Source: CAWEPK01 sp963835595
GTDB taxonomy: Bacteria > Desulfobacterota > Syntrophorhabdia > Syntrophorhabdales > WCHB1-27
DNA: 64,000 bases
Direction: 5' to 3'
Assembly: GCA_963835595.1 (NCBI GenBank)
Contig: CAWIGL010000002.1
Span: 124,001-188,000 of the forward strand
Shown here: positions 52,852-62,812 of the stretch, one piece after another
Layout: each line of letters starts with the position of its first letter
Numbering within the stretch: the first letter of the stretch is position 1
Translations under genes and position numbers: made by a program
The notes under the pieces: model-generated
Database searches by the model: none
What the model was told of the DNA's origin: nothing
What the model saw: the letters and a program-made list of their open reading frames with translations, nothing else

Positions 52852-54109
52852 GCACAGACAAAAGACGATTCGGGCGGTCGGGCTTATCATTGCTTTCCTT
52901 GCCCTGGCGGGCTGCGGCAAGTCGGGACACGGCGGGCCCCCGAAGGCCGCCCTGCCCGAGGTGGCCGTTGTAGTCATCCGGCCGGAGCGCGTGGCGATCA
53001 CGACGGACCTGCCTGGGCGCACGACGTCGCAGCTCGTCGCGGAGGTACGCCCCCAGGTCAGCGGCATCGTCAAGAGGCGCGCCTTCCAGGAAGGAACGGA
53101 CGTAAAGGCGGGCGACCTCCTTTATCAAATCGACCCCGCGATGTACGAGGCGGCCTACGCGAGCGCGAGCGCCGGTCTTGCCAGGGCCGAGGCCAACGTG
53201 ACCGCCATCCGGTCGAGGATGGAGCGCTACAAGGACCTCGTCAAGGTGGACGCAGTCAGCAAGCAGGATTATGATGACGCGGCCTCCGCCCTCATGCAGG
53301 CGGCCGCCGACATCGAGGCGAACAAGGCTGCGCAGGAGACGGCCCGCATCAACCTTGCTTACACGCGCGTGACTGCGCCGATCACCGGGCGCATCGGCAG
53401 GTCAACCATCACGGTGGGGGCGCTGGCCACCGCGAACCAGGCCGTCCCGTTCGCCACAATCCAACAGTTGGACCCTATATTCGTAGACGTCACACAGTCG
53501 AGCGCCAGCCTGCTGAGGCTGAAGCGCAACCTGGCTGCCGGCCTGATGGAGGACGGCGGCCGCGCGAGCGCCCGCGTGAAACTGCTCCTGGAAGACGGCA
53601 CGCCCTACCCGCTCGAAGGGAAGCTCAATTTTTCGGACATTACCGTTGACCAGACCACGGGGTCGTTCATCGTCCGCATCACCTTCCCCAACCCGAAGCA
53701 CATCCTCCTGCCCGGCATGTACGTGCGCGCCCTCGTCCAGGAAGGGGTCGTAGAGCGCGCTGTCCTTGCACCCCAGCAGGGGGTCTCCCGCGACCGCAAA
53801 GGGAACCCGGTGACGCTGCTCGCAGGCGCGGACGGCAAGGTCGAGCAGCGGATGATTGCGGTGGACCGCGCCATCGGCGACAAGTGGCTCGTCACCTCCG
53901 GCCTCGCGCCGGGAGACCGGGTGATCGTCGAGGGCATGCAGAGGGTGCGGCCAGGCAGCCAGGCAAAGGTCGTCCTGTTCGACGCCGGCAGGAAAGAAGG
54001 CCCGGCCGCCGGCAAGGGCGGCAGGCAAGAAGGCCCGGCCGCCGGCAAGGGCGGCAGGCAAGACGGCGCCTCCGCCGGGAAGACCGGCAGGCCGCCGCCT
54101 GCCCGCTGA
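52841..54109 (+). CDS. RND efflux periplasmic adaptor lipoprotein (AcrA/MexA-like)
   Basis: About 422 residues. Lipoprotein signal AVGLIIAFLALAGC. Membrane-fusion-protein layout: lipoyl half-motif EVRPQVSGIVKRRAFQEGTD, VKAGDLLYQIDPAMYEAAYA, helical hairpin, second half INLAYTRVTAPITGRIGRST, beta-barrel ILLPGMYVRALVQEG. The C-terminus carries EGPAAGKGGRQ twice (33-bp units at 53996-54028 and 54029-54061) and a decayed third copy. It bridges the RND pump and the outer-membrane channel encoded next. Confidence 0.93.
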   Translation: MQSEHRQKTIRAVGLIIAFLALAGCGKSGHGGPPKAALPEVAVVVIRPERVAITTDLPGRTTSQLVAEVRPQVSGIVKRRAFQEGTDVKAGDLLYQIDPAMYEAAYASASAGLARAEANVTAIRSRMERYKDLVKVDAVSKQDYDDAASALMQAAADIEANKAAQETARINLAYTRVTAPITGRIGRSTITVGALATANQAVPFATIQQLDPIFVDVTQSSASLLRLKRNLAAGLMEDGGRASARVKLLLEDGTPYPLEGKLNFSDITVDQTTGSFIVRITFPNPKHILLPGMYVRALVQEGVVERAVLAPQQGVSRDRKGNPVTLLAGADGKVEQRMIAVDRAIGDKWLVTSGLAPGDRVIVEGMQRVRPGSQAKVVLFDAGRKEGPAAGKGGRQEGPAAGKGGRQDGASAGKTGRPPPAR

Positions 54110-54122
54110 CCGGGGGTGCGTG

Positions 54123-57100
54123 ATGCTGTCGAGATTCTTTCTGGAGCGCCCGGTATTCGCCTGGGTCATCGCCATCATCATTATGCTGGCGGGCGCCCTC
54201 GCCATTTATAAGCTGCCCGTATCGCAGTATCCCCCCGTAGCGCCGCCCTCGATCTACATACAGGCCTTCTATCCAGGCGCGTCTGCGGAAACGGTCGAAA
54301 ACACCGTCACCCAGATCATCGAGCAGAAAATGACGGGCATCGACAAGATGATCTACCTGTCGGCCACCAGCGACTCGTCCGGTGTCTCCCGCACCGAGCT
54401 CACCTTTGCCCCCGGCATGGACCCGGATTTGGCCTGGGCCAAGGTCCAGAACAAGCTCCAGCTCGCCATGCCGAGCCTTCCGCAGGTCGTGCAGTTGCAG
54501 GGCGTCAGCGTCGGCAAGGCGACAAGGAACTACCTGATGGTGGTGGGCCTGATCTCCGAAGACGGCAGCATGGACGGCAACGACTTGAGGGATTATGCCC
54601 AGTCGAACCTCGAAAAGGTGCTCGCCCGCGTCCCCGGCGTGGGCGAGGTGGAAGAGTTCGGCACCCAGTATGCGATGCGCATCTGGCTCAACCCGGACAA
54701 GCTGGTCAATTACTCCATGACTGTGGACGATGTCGTAGCTGCGCTACAGGCTTACAACGTCGAGGTCTCCGCCGGCCAGTTCGGCGGGATGCCCGCTGTC
54801 AAGGGGCAGCGCCTCAACGCCTCCATCATCGTCCAGAACCTCCTGAAAACCCCTGAGCAGTTCGCTTCCATCCCCATCCGCATCAACCCGGACGGCTCCA
54901 TCGTCCGCATCAGGGACGTCGGGCGGGCGGAGCTCGGGACCGAGCTGTACGACGTCGATGTCCTCTACAACGGAAGGCCGGCCGCAGGCATGGCTATCCG
55001 GCAGATCGCCGGCGCCAACGCGCTCGACACGGCCAACGCCGTAAAGGCAAAAATGGAGGACCTGAGCCGCTATTTTCCGAAGGGGATGAAGGTCGTCTAC
55101 CCTTACGACACGACCCCCTTCATCAAGGTTGCCATCAAAGAGGTGGTCAAGACCCTCCTTGAGGCCATACTGCTCGTTTTCCTCATCATGTGGCTCTTTA
55201 TGGGGAGCATCCGGGCGACGTTGATACCGACCATCGCGGTGCCGGTCGTCATCCTGGGGACCTTCGCGGTCCTCGGGCTTTTCGGGTTCTCCATCAACAT
55301 GCTGAGCATGTTCGCTATGGTGCTCGCCATCGGCCTCCTTGTTGACGACGCGATAGTCGTTGTCGAGAACGTGGAAAGGATCATGCGCGAGGAGGGACTT
55401 CCCCCCAGGGAAGCCACCGCCAAATCGATGGGGCAGATAACGAGCGCCCTGATCGGCATCGGGCTGGTGCTCGCGGCAGTTTTCGGCCCTATGGCCTTTT
55501 TCGGCGGCTCCACGGGCGTCATCTACCGCCAGTTCTCCGTGACGATCATCGCCGCCATGCTGCTCTCCGTTGTCGTCGCCCTGATCCTGACGCCGGTCCT
55601 ATGCGCCGGCCTTCTCAAGCCGATGAAGGCGGGCGAGGAGCCGGGGCAACACGCGGTCTTCTTCCTGCGCCCCATCTTCTCGCGGTTCGACCGGCTCTTC
55701 TTCCGCACGAGGGACAAATACGTAAAGATGGTGGAGCGCTCCCTTTCGCGGAGGCTCCGCTATATCGTCGTCTACTTCCTGATCGTGGCGGGCGTCGGGC
55801 TTCTCTTCCTGCGCCTGCCTACGGGCTTTCTTCCCGATGAAGACCAGGGGGTGCTCTTCGCGCAGGTGATGATGCCGACGGGCTCTACGAGGGAGCAGAC
55901 GCAAAAGGTCCTCGATGACATCCAGACGTATTTCCAGCAGAAAGAAGGAGCGGCGGTCAAGTCCTGCATGAACGTCGCAGGCTACGGCTTTTCGGGGACG
56001 GGCCAGACGAACGGCATGGTCTTCGTCATGCTGAAGGACTGGAAGCTCCGCAACCGGGCCTCCTTAAGGGCGAAGGCCATCGCGGAGCGGGCGTCGAGGG
56101 CCTTCTCAGGCATGCGCAACGCCCTGGTCTTTGTCTTTCCCGCCGCCGCCGGTAGTCGAGCTGGGCAACGCCAGGGGGTTCGACTTCCAGTTGCTCGACC
56201 GGGGCGGGCTCGGCCACGAAAAGCTGATGGCTGCGCGCAACCAGCTTTTGTTCATGGCCTCGAAAGACAAAAGGCTGACTTCCATGAGGCCCAACGGCAT
56301 GGAGGACGTGCCCCAGTACAGGGTCGATGTGGACTGGGCGAAGGCAGGCGCCCTCGGCGTCCCCATCACGGCCATACACAATACGATATCGGAGGCCTTC
56401 GGCAGCGCATACGTCAACAACTTCGTGGAGAGCGGCCGGGTTAAGCGCGTCTACGCCCAGGCGGACGCCCCCTACCGCATGCTGCCCGGCGACATCGAAA
56501 GGCTTTACGTGCGCAACACGGCCGGGTAAGATGGTGCCCTTCTCCGCCTTCACCTCCGGCCGCTGGACCTACGGCTCCCCGAGGCTGGAGCGCTACAACG
56601 GCTTCTCCTCGATGAACATCTGGGGCGAGCCGGCCGCCCGGCAGAAGCTCCGGGCGAGGCGATGCGGGCGATGGAGGAGATCGTCGCGAAGCTGCCCGCC
56701 GGCATCGGCTACGAGTGGACGGGCCTTTCCTACCAGGAGCGGATGGCGAGCTCCCAGGCGCCCGCTCCTCTACGCCTTTTCCGTCCTGGTCATCTTCCTC
56801 TGCGTGGCGGCCCTCTACGAGAGCTGGCGTATACCCCTCGCCAACATGCTGATGCTGCCCCTGGGCCTCTTCGGGGCGGCGGCGGCGACCTGGCTGCGCG
56901 GCATGCCGAACGACGTCTACTTCCAGATCGGCTTTTTGACGACCCTCGGCCTGACGACGAAGAACGCGATCCTCATCATCCAGTTCGCCCGCGAGCAGGA
57001 TAGCCCACGGCGCGGGCCTCGTCGAGGCGACGCTCGAGGCGGCACGGCTGCGGCTGCGGCCGGTCATCATGACGTCGATGGCGTTCTTCTTCGGCGTCCT

Positions 57101-57315
57101 TCCTCTCGCGCTCGCCACGGGCGCAGGGGCAGGGCGCGATGAAGGCCATAGGCACGGCCGTTACCGGCGGAATGCTCTCCGCGACTTTCATCGACCTCTT
57201 CTATATCCCCCTCTTCTTCGTCCTCGTCTCGGGCAGGCTGAAGGCGAAGCGGACGGTCCTGCCGCCGGGAAACCCCCCAGGCGAGGCAGTGCCTTCGGAA
57301 GGAGGCCGGCCATGA
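54123..57315 (+). CDS. RND multidrug transporter (AcrB/MexB, HAE-1), about six frameshifts
   Basis: Inner-membrane proton-driven pump. It starts MLSRFFLERPVFAWVIAIII. Family blocks: AFYPGASAETVENTVTQIIE, FSINMLSMFAMVLAIGLLVD followed by DAIVVVENVERIM (the proton-relay Asp pair), LVLAAVFGPMAFFGGSTGVI and, late, LTTKNAILIIQFAREQ and TSMAFFFGVLPLALATGAGA. The 5' 2 kb is unbroken; the last 1.2 kb shifts near 56147, 56527, 56652, 56764, 57003 and 57133. Most are cured by removing one base. Length after repair is normal (~1060). Ends GEAVPSEGGRP; ATGA overlap with the next gene. Confidence 0.9.
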
Positions 57316-58725
57316 CGCGGGAGGCCTTTGTAATCAGCCTTGCGGTTATCTTGCTGGCCGGGTGCACGATGATGCCTGAATATTCGCGGCCGGCGCCGCC
57401 CGTCCCTGCAGGCTGGCCGACAGGCCCGGCCTACGCGGGGGCGCAGGAGATACAGGCGGCGGCGCCTGCGGCAGACATCGGCTGGCGCGATTTCTACACG
57501 GATGCGCACATGCAAAAGGTCATCGTCGCCGCCCTCGCGAACAACCGGGACCTGCGGATAGCGGCGTTGAACATAGAGAGGGCTAGGGGCCTTTACCGGA
57601 TACAGCGGGCGGCCCTCTTCCCCACCGTCTCGGCATTCGGCGACATGAGCGCGGAGAGGGTGCCGTCCGACCTCTCCATGATCGGCAGGTCGGAGATCGT
57701 CCGGCAATACGACCTCGGCGTGGGGGTCAGCGCATGGGAGCTCGACTTCTTCGGGCGCATCCGGAGCCTCAAGGAGAGCGCCATGCAACAGTACCTCACA
57801 ACCGAGCAGGCCCTCCGGAGCTTACAGATATCGCTCATGGCGCAGGTCGCCTACGCCTATATGACGCTGGCGGCCGACCGCGACAACCTGAAACTGGCCC
57901 GCTCGACCTTCGCGACCCGACAGTCCTCTTTCGACCTTATCGAGCGGAGGTTCAAGGTCGGCTCCTCATCGGCCCTCGACCTCCGGCAGGCCCAGACGCT
58001 CCTTGAGGCTGCGCGGGCGGACGTGGCGGCCTTCACCCGCGTGGCGGCCCTAGATCGAAAACGCCCTCGACCTCCTGGTCGGCGCACCCGTTCCCGCGGA
58101 CCTTCTGCCCGAAGAGCTGGACGCGATCACGCCGCCCGGGGACGTCTCGCCCGGCCTCTCCTCGGAGGTGCTCCTCCGCAGGCCCGATATCCTCCAGGCG
58201 GAAAACCAGTTGAAGGCGGCGAACGCGAACATCGGCGCGGCGCGGGCGGCCTTCTTCCCGCAGGTCCTCCTCACCGGCGCCGCAGGGGGGAGCAGCGCGC
58301 AGCTTTCCGGCCTGTTCGAGGCCGGCTCCGGCGTCTGGTCCTTCGCGCCCCGGATAACGCTGCCGGTCTTCGACGCCGGCGCCAGGTTCGCGGGCCTTGC
58401 CGTCGCCAAGGCCGACCGGGACATATACATCGCACAGTATGAGAAGGCCATCCAGGCGGCTTTCAGGGAAGTGGCGGACGCCCTCGCCCAGCAGGGGACC
58501 ATCGGGAGCCAGCTCGCGGCGCAGGAAGCCCTCGTCCGGGCCTCCGAGGAGACCTACCGCCTTTCCAACGCCCGCTACATGAAGGGGGTCGACAACTATC
58601 TGAACGTCCTCGACGCGCAGCGCTCCCTTTACAGCGCGCAGCAGGGCCTTATCAGCCTGCGCCTGGCCAGGCTCGGCTACCTCGTGACGATGTACAAGGT
58701 GCTGGGGGGCGGCACGCAGGGCTAA
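57312..58725 (+). CDS. Outer-membrane efflux channel (NodT/OprM-like, one frameshift)
   Basis: About 470 residues. Lipoprotein signal VISLAVILLAGCTMMPEYSR. OEP repeats: NNRDLRIAALNIERARGLYR, VGVSAWELDFFGRIRSLKES, VGSSSALDLRQAQTLLEAAR. Near 58052 the frame changes; the second half reads LGVGAPVPADLL-like text, VLLRRPDILQAENQLKAANA, ITLPVFDAGARFAGL and YMKGVDNYLNVLDAQRSLYS. Completes the tripartite pump with the adaptor and RND protein. A terminator follows. Confidence 0.92.
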
Positions 58726-58750
58726 AAATCCTGCCTGGCTGCTGCCTGGC

Positions 58751-58779
58751 GCCCGGTTGAGCGCCGGGCCGCTTTTTTT
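58751..58779 (+). terminator. Terminator of the RND efflux operon
   Basis: GCCCGG (58751-58756), loop, CCGGGC (58764-58769), then a run of seven T (58773-58779), 26 bases after the channel gene's stop. Confidence 0.7.
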
Positions 58780-58865
58780 CCGCTTGACGTCCCGGCGGCC
58801 TGACCTTAAGCTATCGGGCAGGACGACCCGCGCAGCCTTGTCCTAAAAACATTGCCGGAGGAGCG

Positions 58866-59249
58866 ATGATGGATACAACGTTGGAGACAAACAAGAAGAA
58901 CGTCGCGGAATTCTACGACCTTATCATCAACAAGAAGGATTTCGAATCGGCCAGGCGGTTCATGGGCAACCGTTACAAGCAGCACAACCCCCTCGTCAAG
59001 GACGGCCCGGAGGGGCTGCGGGAATTCATCGGCTTCCTCAAGACGAACTACCCAGAGGCCAGAAGCGAGATCAAGCGGATCTTCGCAGAAGGCGACTACG
59101 TGATCCTTCACGTGCACTCCATCCGCACGCCCGCCGTGCAGCGCGCCATCGTGGAGATTTTCAGGCTTGAGAAAGGCAAGATAGACGAGCACTGGGATGT
59201 CATCCAGGAGGTCCCGGCGTCGTCTGCAAATCCGAACGGCATGTTTTGA
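58866..59249 (+). CDS. SnoaL-like (NTF2-fold) protein
   Basis: 127 residues of the SnoaL-like family, small cone-shaped barrels with varied or no catalysis. Blocks: NKKNVAEFYDLIINKKDFES, ARRFMGNRYKQHNPLVKDGP, FIGFLKTNYPEARSEIKRIF and KIDEHWDVIQEVPASSANP, the usual W-D-x-x-Q end. GAGG precedes the start; ATG 58866 and 58869 are both possible. Single-gene unit after the efflux terminator. Confidence 0.88.
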   Translation: MMDTTLETNKKNVAEFYDLIINKKDFESARRFMGNRYKQHNPLVKDGPEGLREFIGFLKTNYPEARSEIKRIFAEGDYVILHVHSIRTPAVQRAIVEIFRLEKGKIDEHWDVIQEVPASSANPNGMF

Positions 59250-59502
59250 GGGCCTCCCCGGCAAAAAAAGGGCGCATCCGGCGGGCGTGTGAATATATGA
59301 ACTGAACTGGACCGGCCTGATAACGGGCATCCGCCGCCCCTCCGCCTCCGCCGGGGGAAAAGTGCCTAATAGCGTAAAATAACTGATGATGCCTCTATGC
59401 CTATCTTGAGGACGGGCAGGCCCGGAGTGGTCTAATATCTAGACAATTATGAATGCTTGACGAACGTCCTTCGATGAAAGCCGACTCGTAAAACCTTTTA
59501 GC
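59250..59502. other. Intergenic stretch, no gene seen
   Basis: I see no gene, tRNA or repeat here. TCTAATATCTAGA near 59430-59443 is a short palindrome-like piece. A Rex operator (TTGTGAA-N4-TTCACAA) is not visible. Confidence 0.35.
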
Positions 59503-59531
59503 TTGATAAATTTTTCTCTTGCAGATATATT
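59503..59531 (+). promoter_or_regulatory. Promoter of rex
   Basis: TTGATA (59503-59508), exactly 17-bp spacer, TATATT (59526-59531), 44 bases before the start codon. Confidence 0.6.
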
Positions 59532-59575
59532 ATCGAAATATAAGCAGGCGCGATCGCTTGGCCAGGGTGAGGTGT

Positions 59576-60217
59576 ATGGCGAAATATCCGAAGATACCTG
59601 AAGCAACGGTAAGAAGGCTGTCGAATTACATGAAGTGCCTCGAAGACCTGGAGCAGAAAGGGGAAAAGGTCGCGTCGAGCGCGCTCATCGCCACGATATG
59701 CAGCGTAAACGCCGCCCAGGTGCGGAAGGACTTCGCCTACTTCGGCGAGTTCGGCATAAGGGGCATGGGTTACAGCGTCAAGGAGCTGAAATTCCATATA
59801 AGGGAGATCCTGGGGACAAACCGGGAATGGCGCATCGCCGTCGTCGGCATAGGCAACCTCGGCAGCGCGCTCCTCATGTACAAGGACTTCCTGAAGCAGA
59901 GCTACAAGATCGTGGCCGCCTTCGACCAGGAGCCGATGAAGGTAATAGGGCACATATCGGAAAAGATAGGGAAGCCCATCGAGATCCTGCACGTGGACAG
60001 GCTGAAAGAAGTAGTCAAGGCGAGGAACGTCGAGATCGGCCTCATCACGACCCCGCCGTCCGAGGCGCAGAAAGTCGCCGACCTTTTCGTCGAGGCGAAC
60101 GTGAAAGGGATCATGAACTTCGCGCCCACCCAGATAAGGGTGCCGCCCCACGTAGTCGTCAGAAACGTCTTTTTCACGTCGGCCCTCGACAACCTGGTCT
60201 ACCACCTTTCGAACTGA
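59576..60217 (+). CDS. rex: Redox-sensing transcriptional repressor Rex
   Basis: 213 residues. N-terminal winged helix (KIPEATVRRLSNYMKCLEDL, ICSVNAAQVRKDFAYFGEFG) and a Rossmann domain (WRIAVVGIGNLGSALLMYKD, GIGNLG being the NADH-binding glycine motif; then IGLITTPPSEAQKVADLFVE, VKGIMNFAPTQIRVPPHVVV). Rex senses the NADH/NAD+ ratio and represses fermentative and respiratory genes. ATG 59576 gives the canonical N-terminus; the longer frame from 59519 is not needed. Convergent with the DUF2130 gene. Confidence 0.96.
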   Translation: MAKYPKIPEATVRRLSNYMKCLEDLEQKGEKVASSALIATICSVNAAQVRKDFAYFGEFGIRGMGYSVKELKFHIREILGTNREWRIAVVGIGNLGSALLMYKDFLKQSYKIVAAFDQEPMKVIGHISEKIGKPIEILHVDRLKEVVKARNVEIGLITTPPSEAQKVADLFVEANVKGIMNFAPTQIRVPPHVVVRNVFFTSALDNLVYHLSN

Positions 60218-60264
60218 CCCGCTGCCGGCCGGCGGCGGCGCGGGGCGCGAAAAGCGTGCGTCCG

Positions 60265-61528
60265 TCACGCCTCTTCGCCCCCGTCCCCTTCCGATAGGGC
60301 CTTCAGCTCGAAGAGGTCTATCTCCGGCATGGACCGCCCTATTATGCCCTCCATGCCCCCGTACATCCTGGTTATGTTCCTGACAACCCTCTCGATCTGC
60401 TTTTCCCGCTTTGCCCAGATCTTCTCCATAGCGGTCTTTTCTTTCTTCAGGTCCTGCTGCATCGTAGTGAACGCCTCGACCATCGCCTCGATCTGCTGCC
60501 TGAAGGCCGGTCCCGATAGGTACTCGTAGAGCATCTCCATCTTCTCGTTCTTCCCCGTGACGGAGAGCTTGGCTGCCGCCACCTCGATAAGTCCCGACCG
60601 CAGGGCGTGCGCCAGGCACGTTGCGAGGGCGTGCTCGCAGACCCAGACCCCCTCGACGCGCTCGAAGCCCCGGACGCCCTTGGGCAGCACGGACGAGACG
60701 AGGACGGCGATTTCCGCCTTCGCCTCCCTCTGGTCCTCCTTGAGCTTGTCGAGCCAGCCGTCGCTCCACGCCTTCGTGCGCTTCGACTCCCATATGAGCG
60801 TGCCGCAGTCGCGCCCCGCCGGGCCGCACACCCTCTGGATCACGTCTGCGCCCCGCACGCCCTTCGCAACCTCTTCTATGGAGTCCATAGGGAAAGAGGC
60901 GGCCAGCACCTCCTCGAGGGAGAGCTCGGCCACCTCGCCCTGCAACTGCTGCGAGCCTGCCTCGGCCTTCCTCTGGAGGTCCTCCGCTTTGCGCTTCAGG
61001 TCGTCGATCACCTTGTCCTTCTCCGCCTCGCTCAGCCTGTACTGCTCGGAAAACCTCTTCTCCGCGTCGTTCTGGATGACTTTACGCTCCTCGTCGATCC
61101 GGCGGGCGACTTCGAGCCGCAGCGCCTCTTTGGCCTCTTCCAGGTCGGCCTTCTCCTTCCGCAGCTTCAGCTCCTCTTCCCTGAAGACGGCGATCTTTTT
61201 TCTGCTCTCGTCGAGCTGCTCCTTGAGGGCAGCTACGTCGAGGGCGTTTTTTTCCTCGATCTCCCTGCGCACTTCGGCGGCCAGCCGGGCGCGCTCCTCG
61301 TTCATGCGGCCGGCTACCTGCGCCTCTATCCCTTTCTGCCGCTCCTCGACAGTTCCGCATCTCCTCCTCGACGCGCTTCTCGGCCTGCGCGAGGGCGGCC
61401 CTCCTTTCGGCAAGCTCCGCGTCGATCTCGCCCTGGAGCCTCTGCCTGATGCGCTGCGACAACGCCTCGTCGAGGGCTATCTCCCTTCCGCAGTGGGGGC
61501 AGTTTATGATAGTGGTCGTTTCAGCCAT
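60265..61528 (-). CDS. DUF2130 family coiled-coil protein (one frameshift)
   Basis: About 420 residues. N-terminal zinc-ribbon-like IINCPHCGREIALDEALSQR, then ~200 residues of charged coiled coil (LAQAEKRVEEEMR, LKEQLDESRKKIAVFREEEL, LEVARRIDEERKVIQNDAEK) and the DUF2130 domain (CGTLIWESKRTKAWSDGWLD, REAKAEIAVLVSSVLPKGVR, KEKTAMEKIWAKREKQIERV). The E-x-K in IWESKRTK recalls nuclease folds. Near 61352 the frame shifts within the coiled coil. Function unknown. Confidence 0.88.
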
Positions 61529-61701
61529 TGTCGGTCCTCCTTCTCTCCATGTTCAAGTCTACCAGTCCCGTCCCCCTCAAGGCCAGACAAATCGGCTTGC
61601 CCGACGGCGCAAGCGCACTTTTCGTCCCCTTTTACATGGCGGTCCTTTTGTCTGATATAATCTCCCCGAAAGCGCTTTTTCCGAAAGGAGCGGTAAGGCT
61701 G

Positions 61702-62610
61702 ATGGACGAAAAGCTGTCAGGGAGGGGACTTTTCCATCTGTGCGTGGTCTACGTGCTCTGGAGCACGACGTATATGGCCATGCGGGTCGGGGTCGGCCCT
61801 TCGAGCGGTTTTCCCCCGTTCATCTTCGGCGCGCTGCGCTTCCCCCTGGGCGCCCTGATCCTTTTGGGGCTGGCGCGCGCGCAGGGGTTAAACATCAAGC
61901 CTACCGGCAGGGAGCTTATATCCCTCTGCGTCGTGGGGAACATCTTCTGGCTCGTCGGCCACGGGCTGATACTCTGGGCCTCGCACTACGCCGATTCCGG
62001 CTTCACGTGCCTCATGGCGTCCTCCGCCCCAATCTGGGCGGCCGTCCTGGAGGTATTCATTTACAAAAAGCGCCTGTCTGTCCCGTTGATCGTCTCCCTG
62101 CTCGTCGGCTTCTCGGGCATTGCAGTCCTCAGCCTGTCGTCCCTTGGCCGCGTGGAGGGCATCGACCTTTCCGTGATCCTGGCCCTGCAGCTTGGCGCGT
62201 TCGGCTGGGCCCTCGGCAGCGCATTACAGGCAAGGATGCCCGTGGGCCTCGACCCGAAGGTGACGTCGGGATACCATCAACTGGCGGCCGGTTTCGGGTT
62301 CCTCGCCGTCTCCCTGCTGCTGGGCGAGCCTGCGCCTCACCCTAGTCTCTCCGCGTGGGTCGCATGGGGATACCTGGTGGTTTTCGCCTCGGTCTTCGCC
62401 TTTACCTCGTTCGTCGTCGCCCTGAAACTGCTGCCGATCAACATAGTGATGACGTATGCCTACGTCAACCCCGTGCTGGCCCTTTTCCTGGGGTGGGCGT
62501 TCCTCGGAGAGCAGGTAACGCTGCGGGTCGTGATAGGGGCCGCGCTGGTGCTTTTGAGCGTTTGCGCAATCTTCAACGTCAGGCAGGCGCCGCGCCGCAG
62601 CGGTTCTTGA
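61702..62610 (+). CDS. EamA/DMT-family transporter
   Basis: 302 residues with ten predicted helices in two EamA halves: LFHLCVVYVLWSTTYMAMRV, FIFGALRFPLGALILLGLAR, FTCLMASSAPIWAAVLEVFI, then FASVFAFTSFVVALKLLPIN, IVMTYAYVNPVLALFLGWAF and LGEQVTLRVVIGAALVLLSV. Drug/metabolite transporter family; substrate unknown. ATG 61702 follows AAGGAG; the frame is open to 61528. The stop codon TGA lies inside repeat family 2 copy 2, so the repeat supplies the end of the gene. Confidence 0.9.
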   Translation: MDEKLSGRGLFHLCVVYVLWSTTYMAMRVGVGPSSGFPPFIFGALRFPLGALILLGLARAQGLNIKPTGRELISLCVVGNIFWLVGHGLILWASHYADSGFTCLMASSAPIWAAVLEVFIYKKRLSVPLIVSLLVGFSGIAVLSLSSLGRVEGIDLSVILALQLGAFGWALGSALQARMPVGLDPKVTSGYHQLAAGFGFLAVSLLLGEPAPHPSLSAWVAWGYLVVFASVFAFTSFVVALKLLPINIVMTYAYVNPVLALFLGWAFLGEQVTLRVVIGAALVLLSVCAIFNVRQAPRRSGS

Positions 62611-62756
62611 ATCCTCTTTGTCTGTCTGAGCGGGGAGGCTCGCCGGGCTATGCCCGGCGAGGGGGTGCTGAACCCCAATAATTGCCTGTTATAAGGCGAT
62701 TGCTATGGTATGGCAGTAATTCATCAGCGCCGGAAGTGGGAAATGCGCTAAGACTG
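62602..62756 (+). repeat. Dispersed repeat family 2, copy 2
   Basis: About 155 bp matching 9080-9232 in the same orientation, from GGTTCTTGAATCCTCTTTG to GCGCTAAGACTG. The hairpin core differs by one loop base (GGGCTATGCCC here, GGGCTTTGCCC there). It lies upstream of the CNT transporter gene, as copy 1 lies upstream of the pst operon. Confidence 0.8.
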
Positions 62757-62812
62757 TAAATTGTGGCTCCCCTTCGCCGATATATGATATGTTAAACAGC
62801 GGGTTGAGGAAT

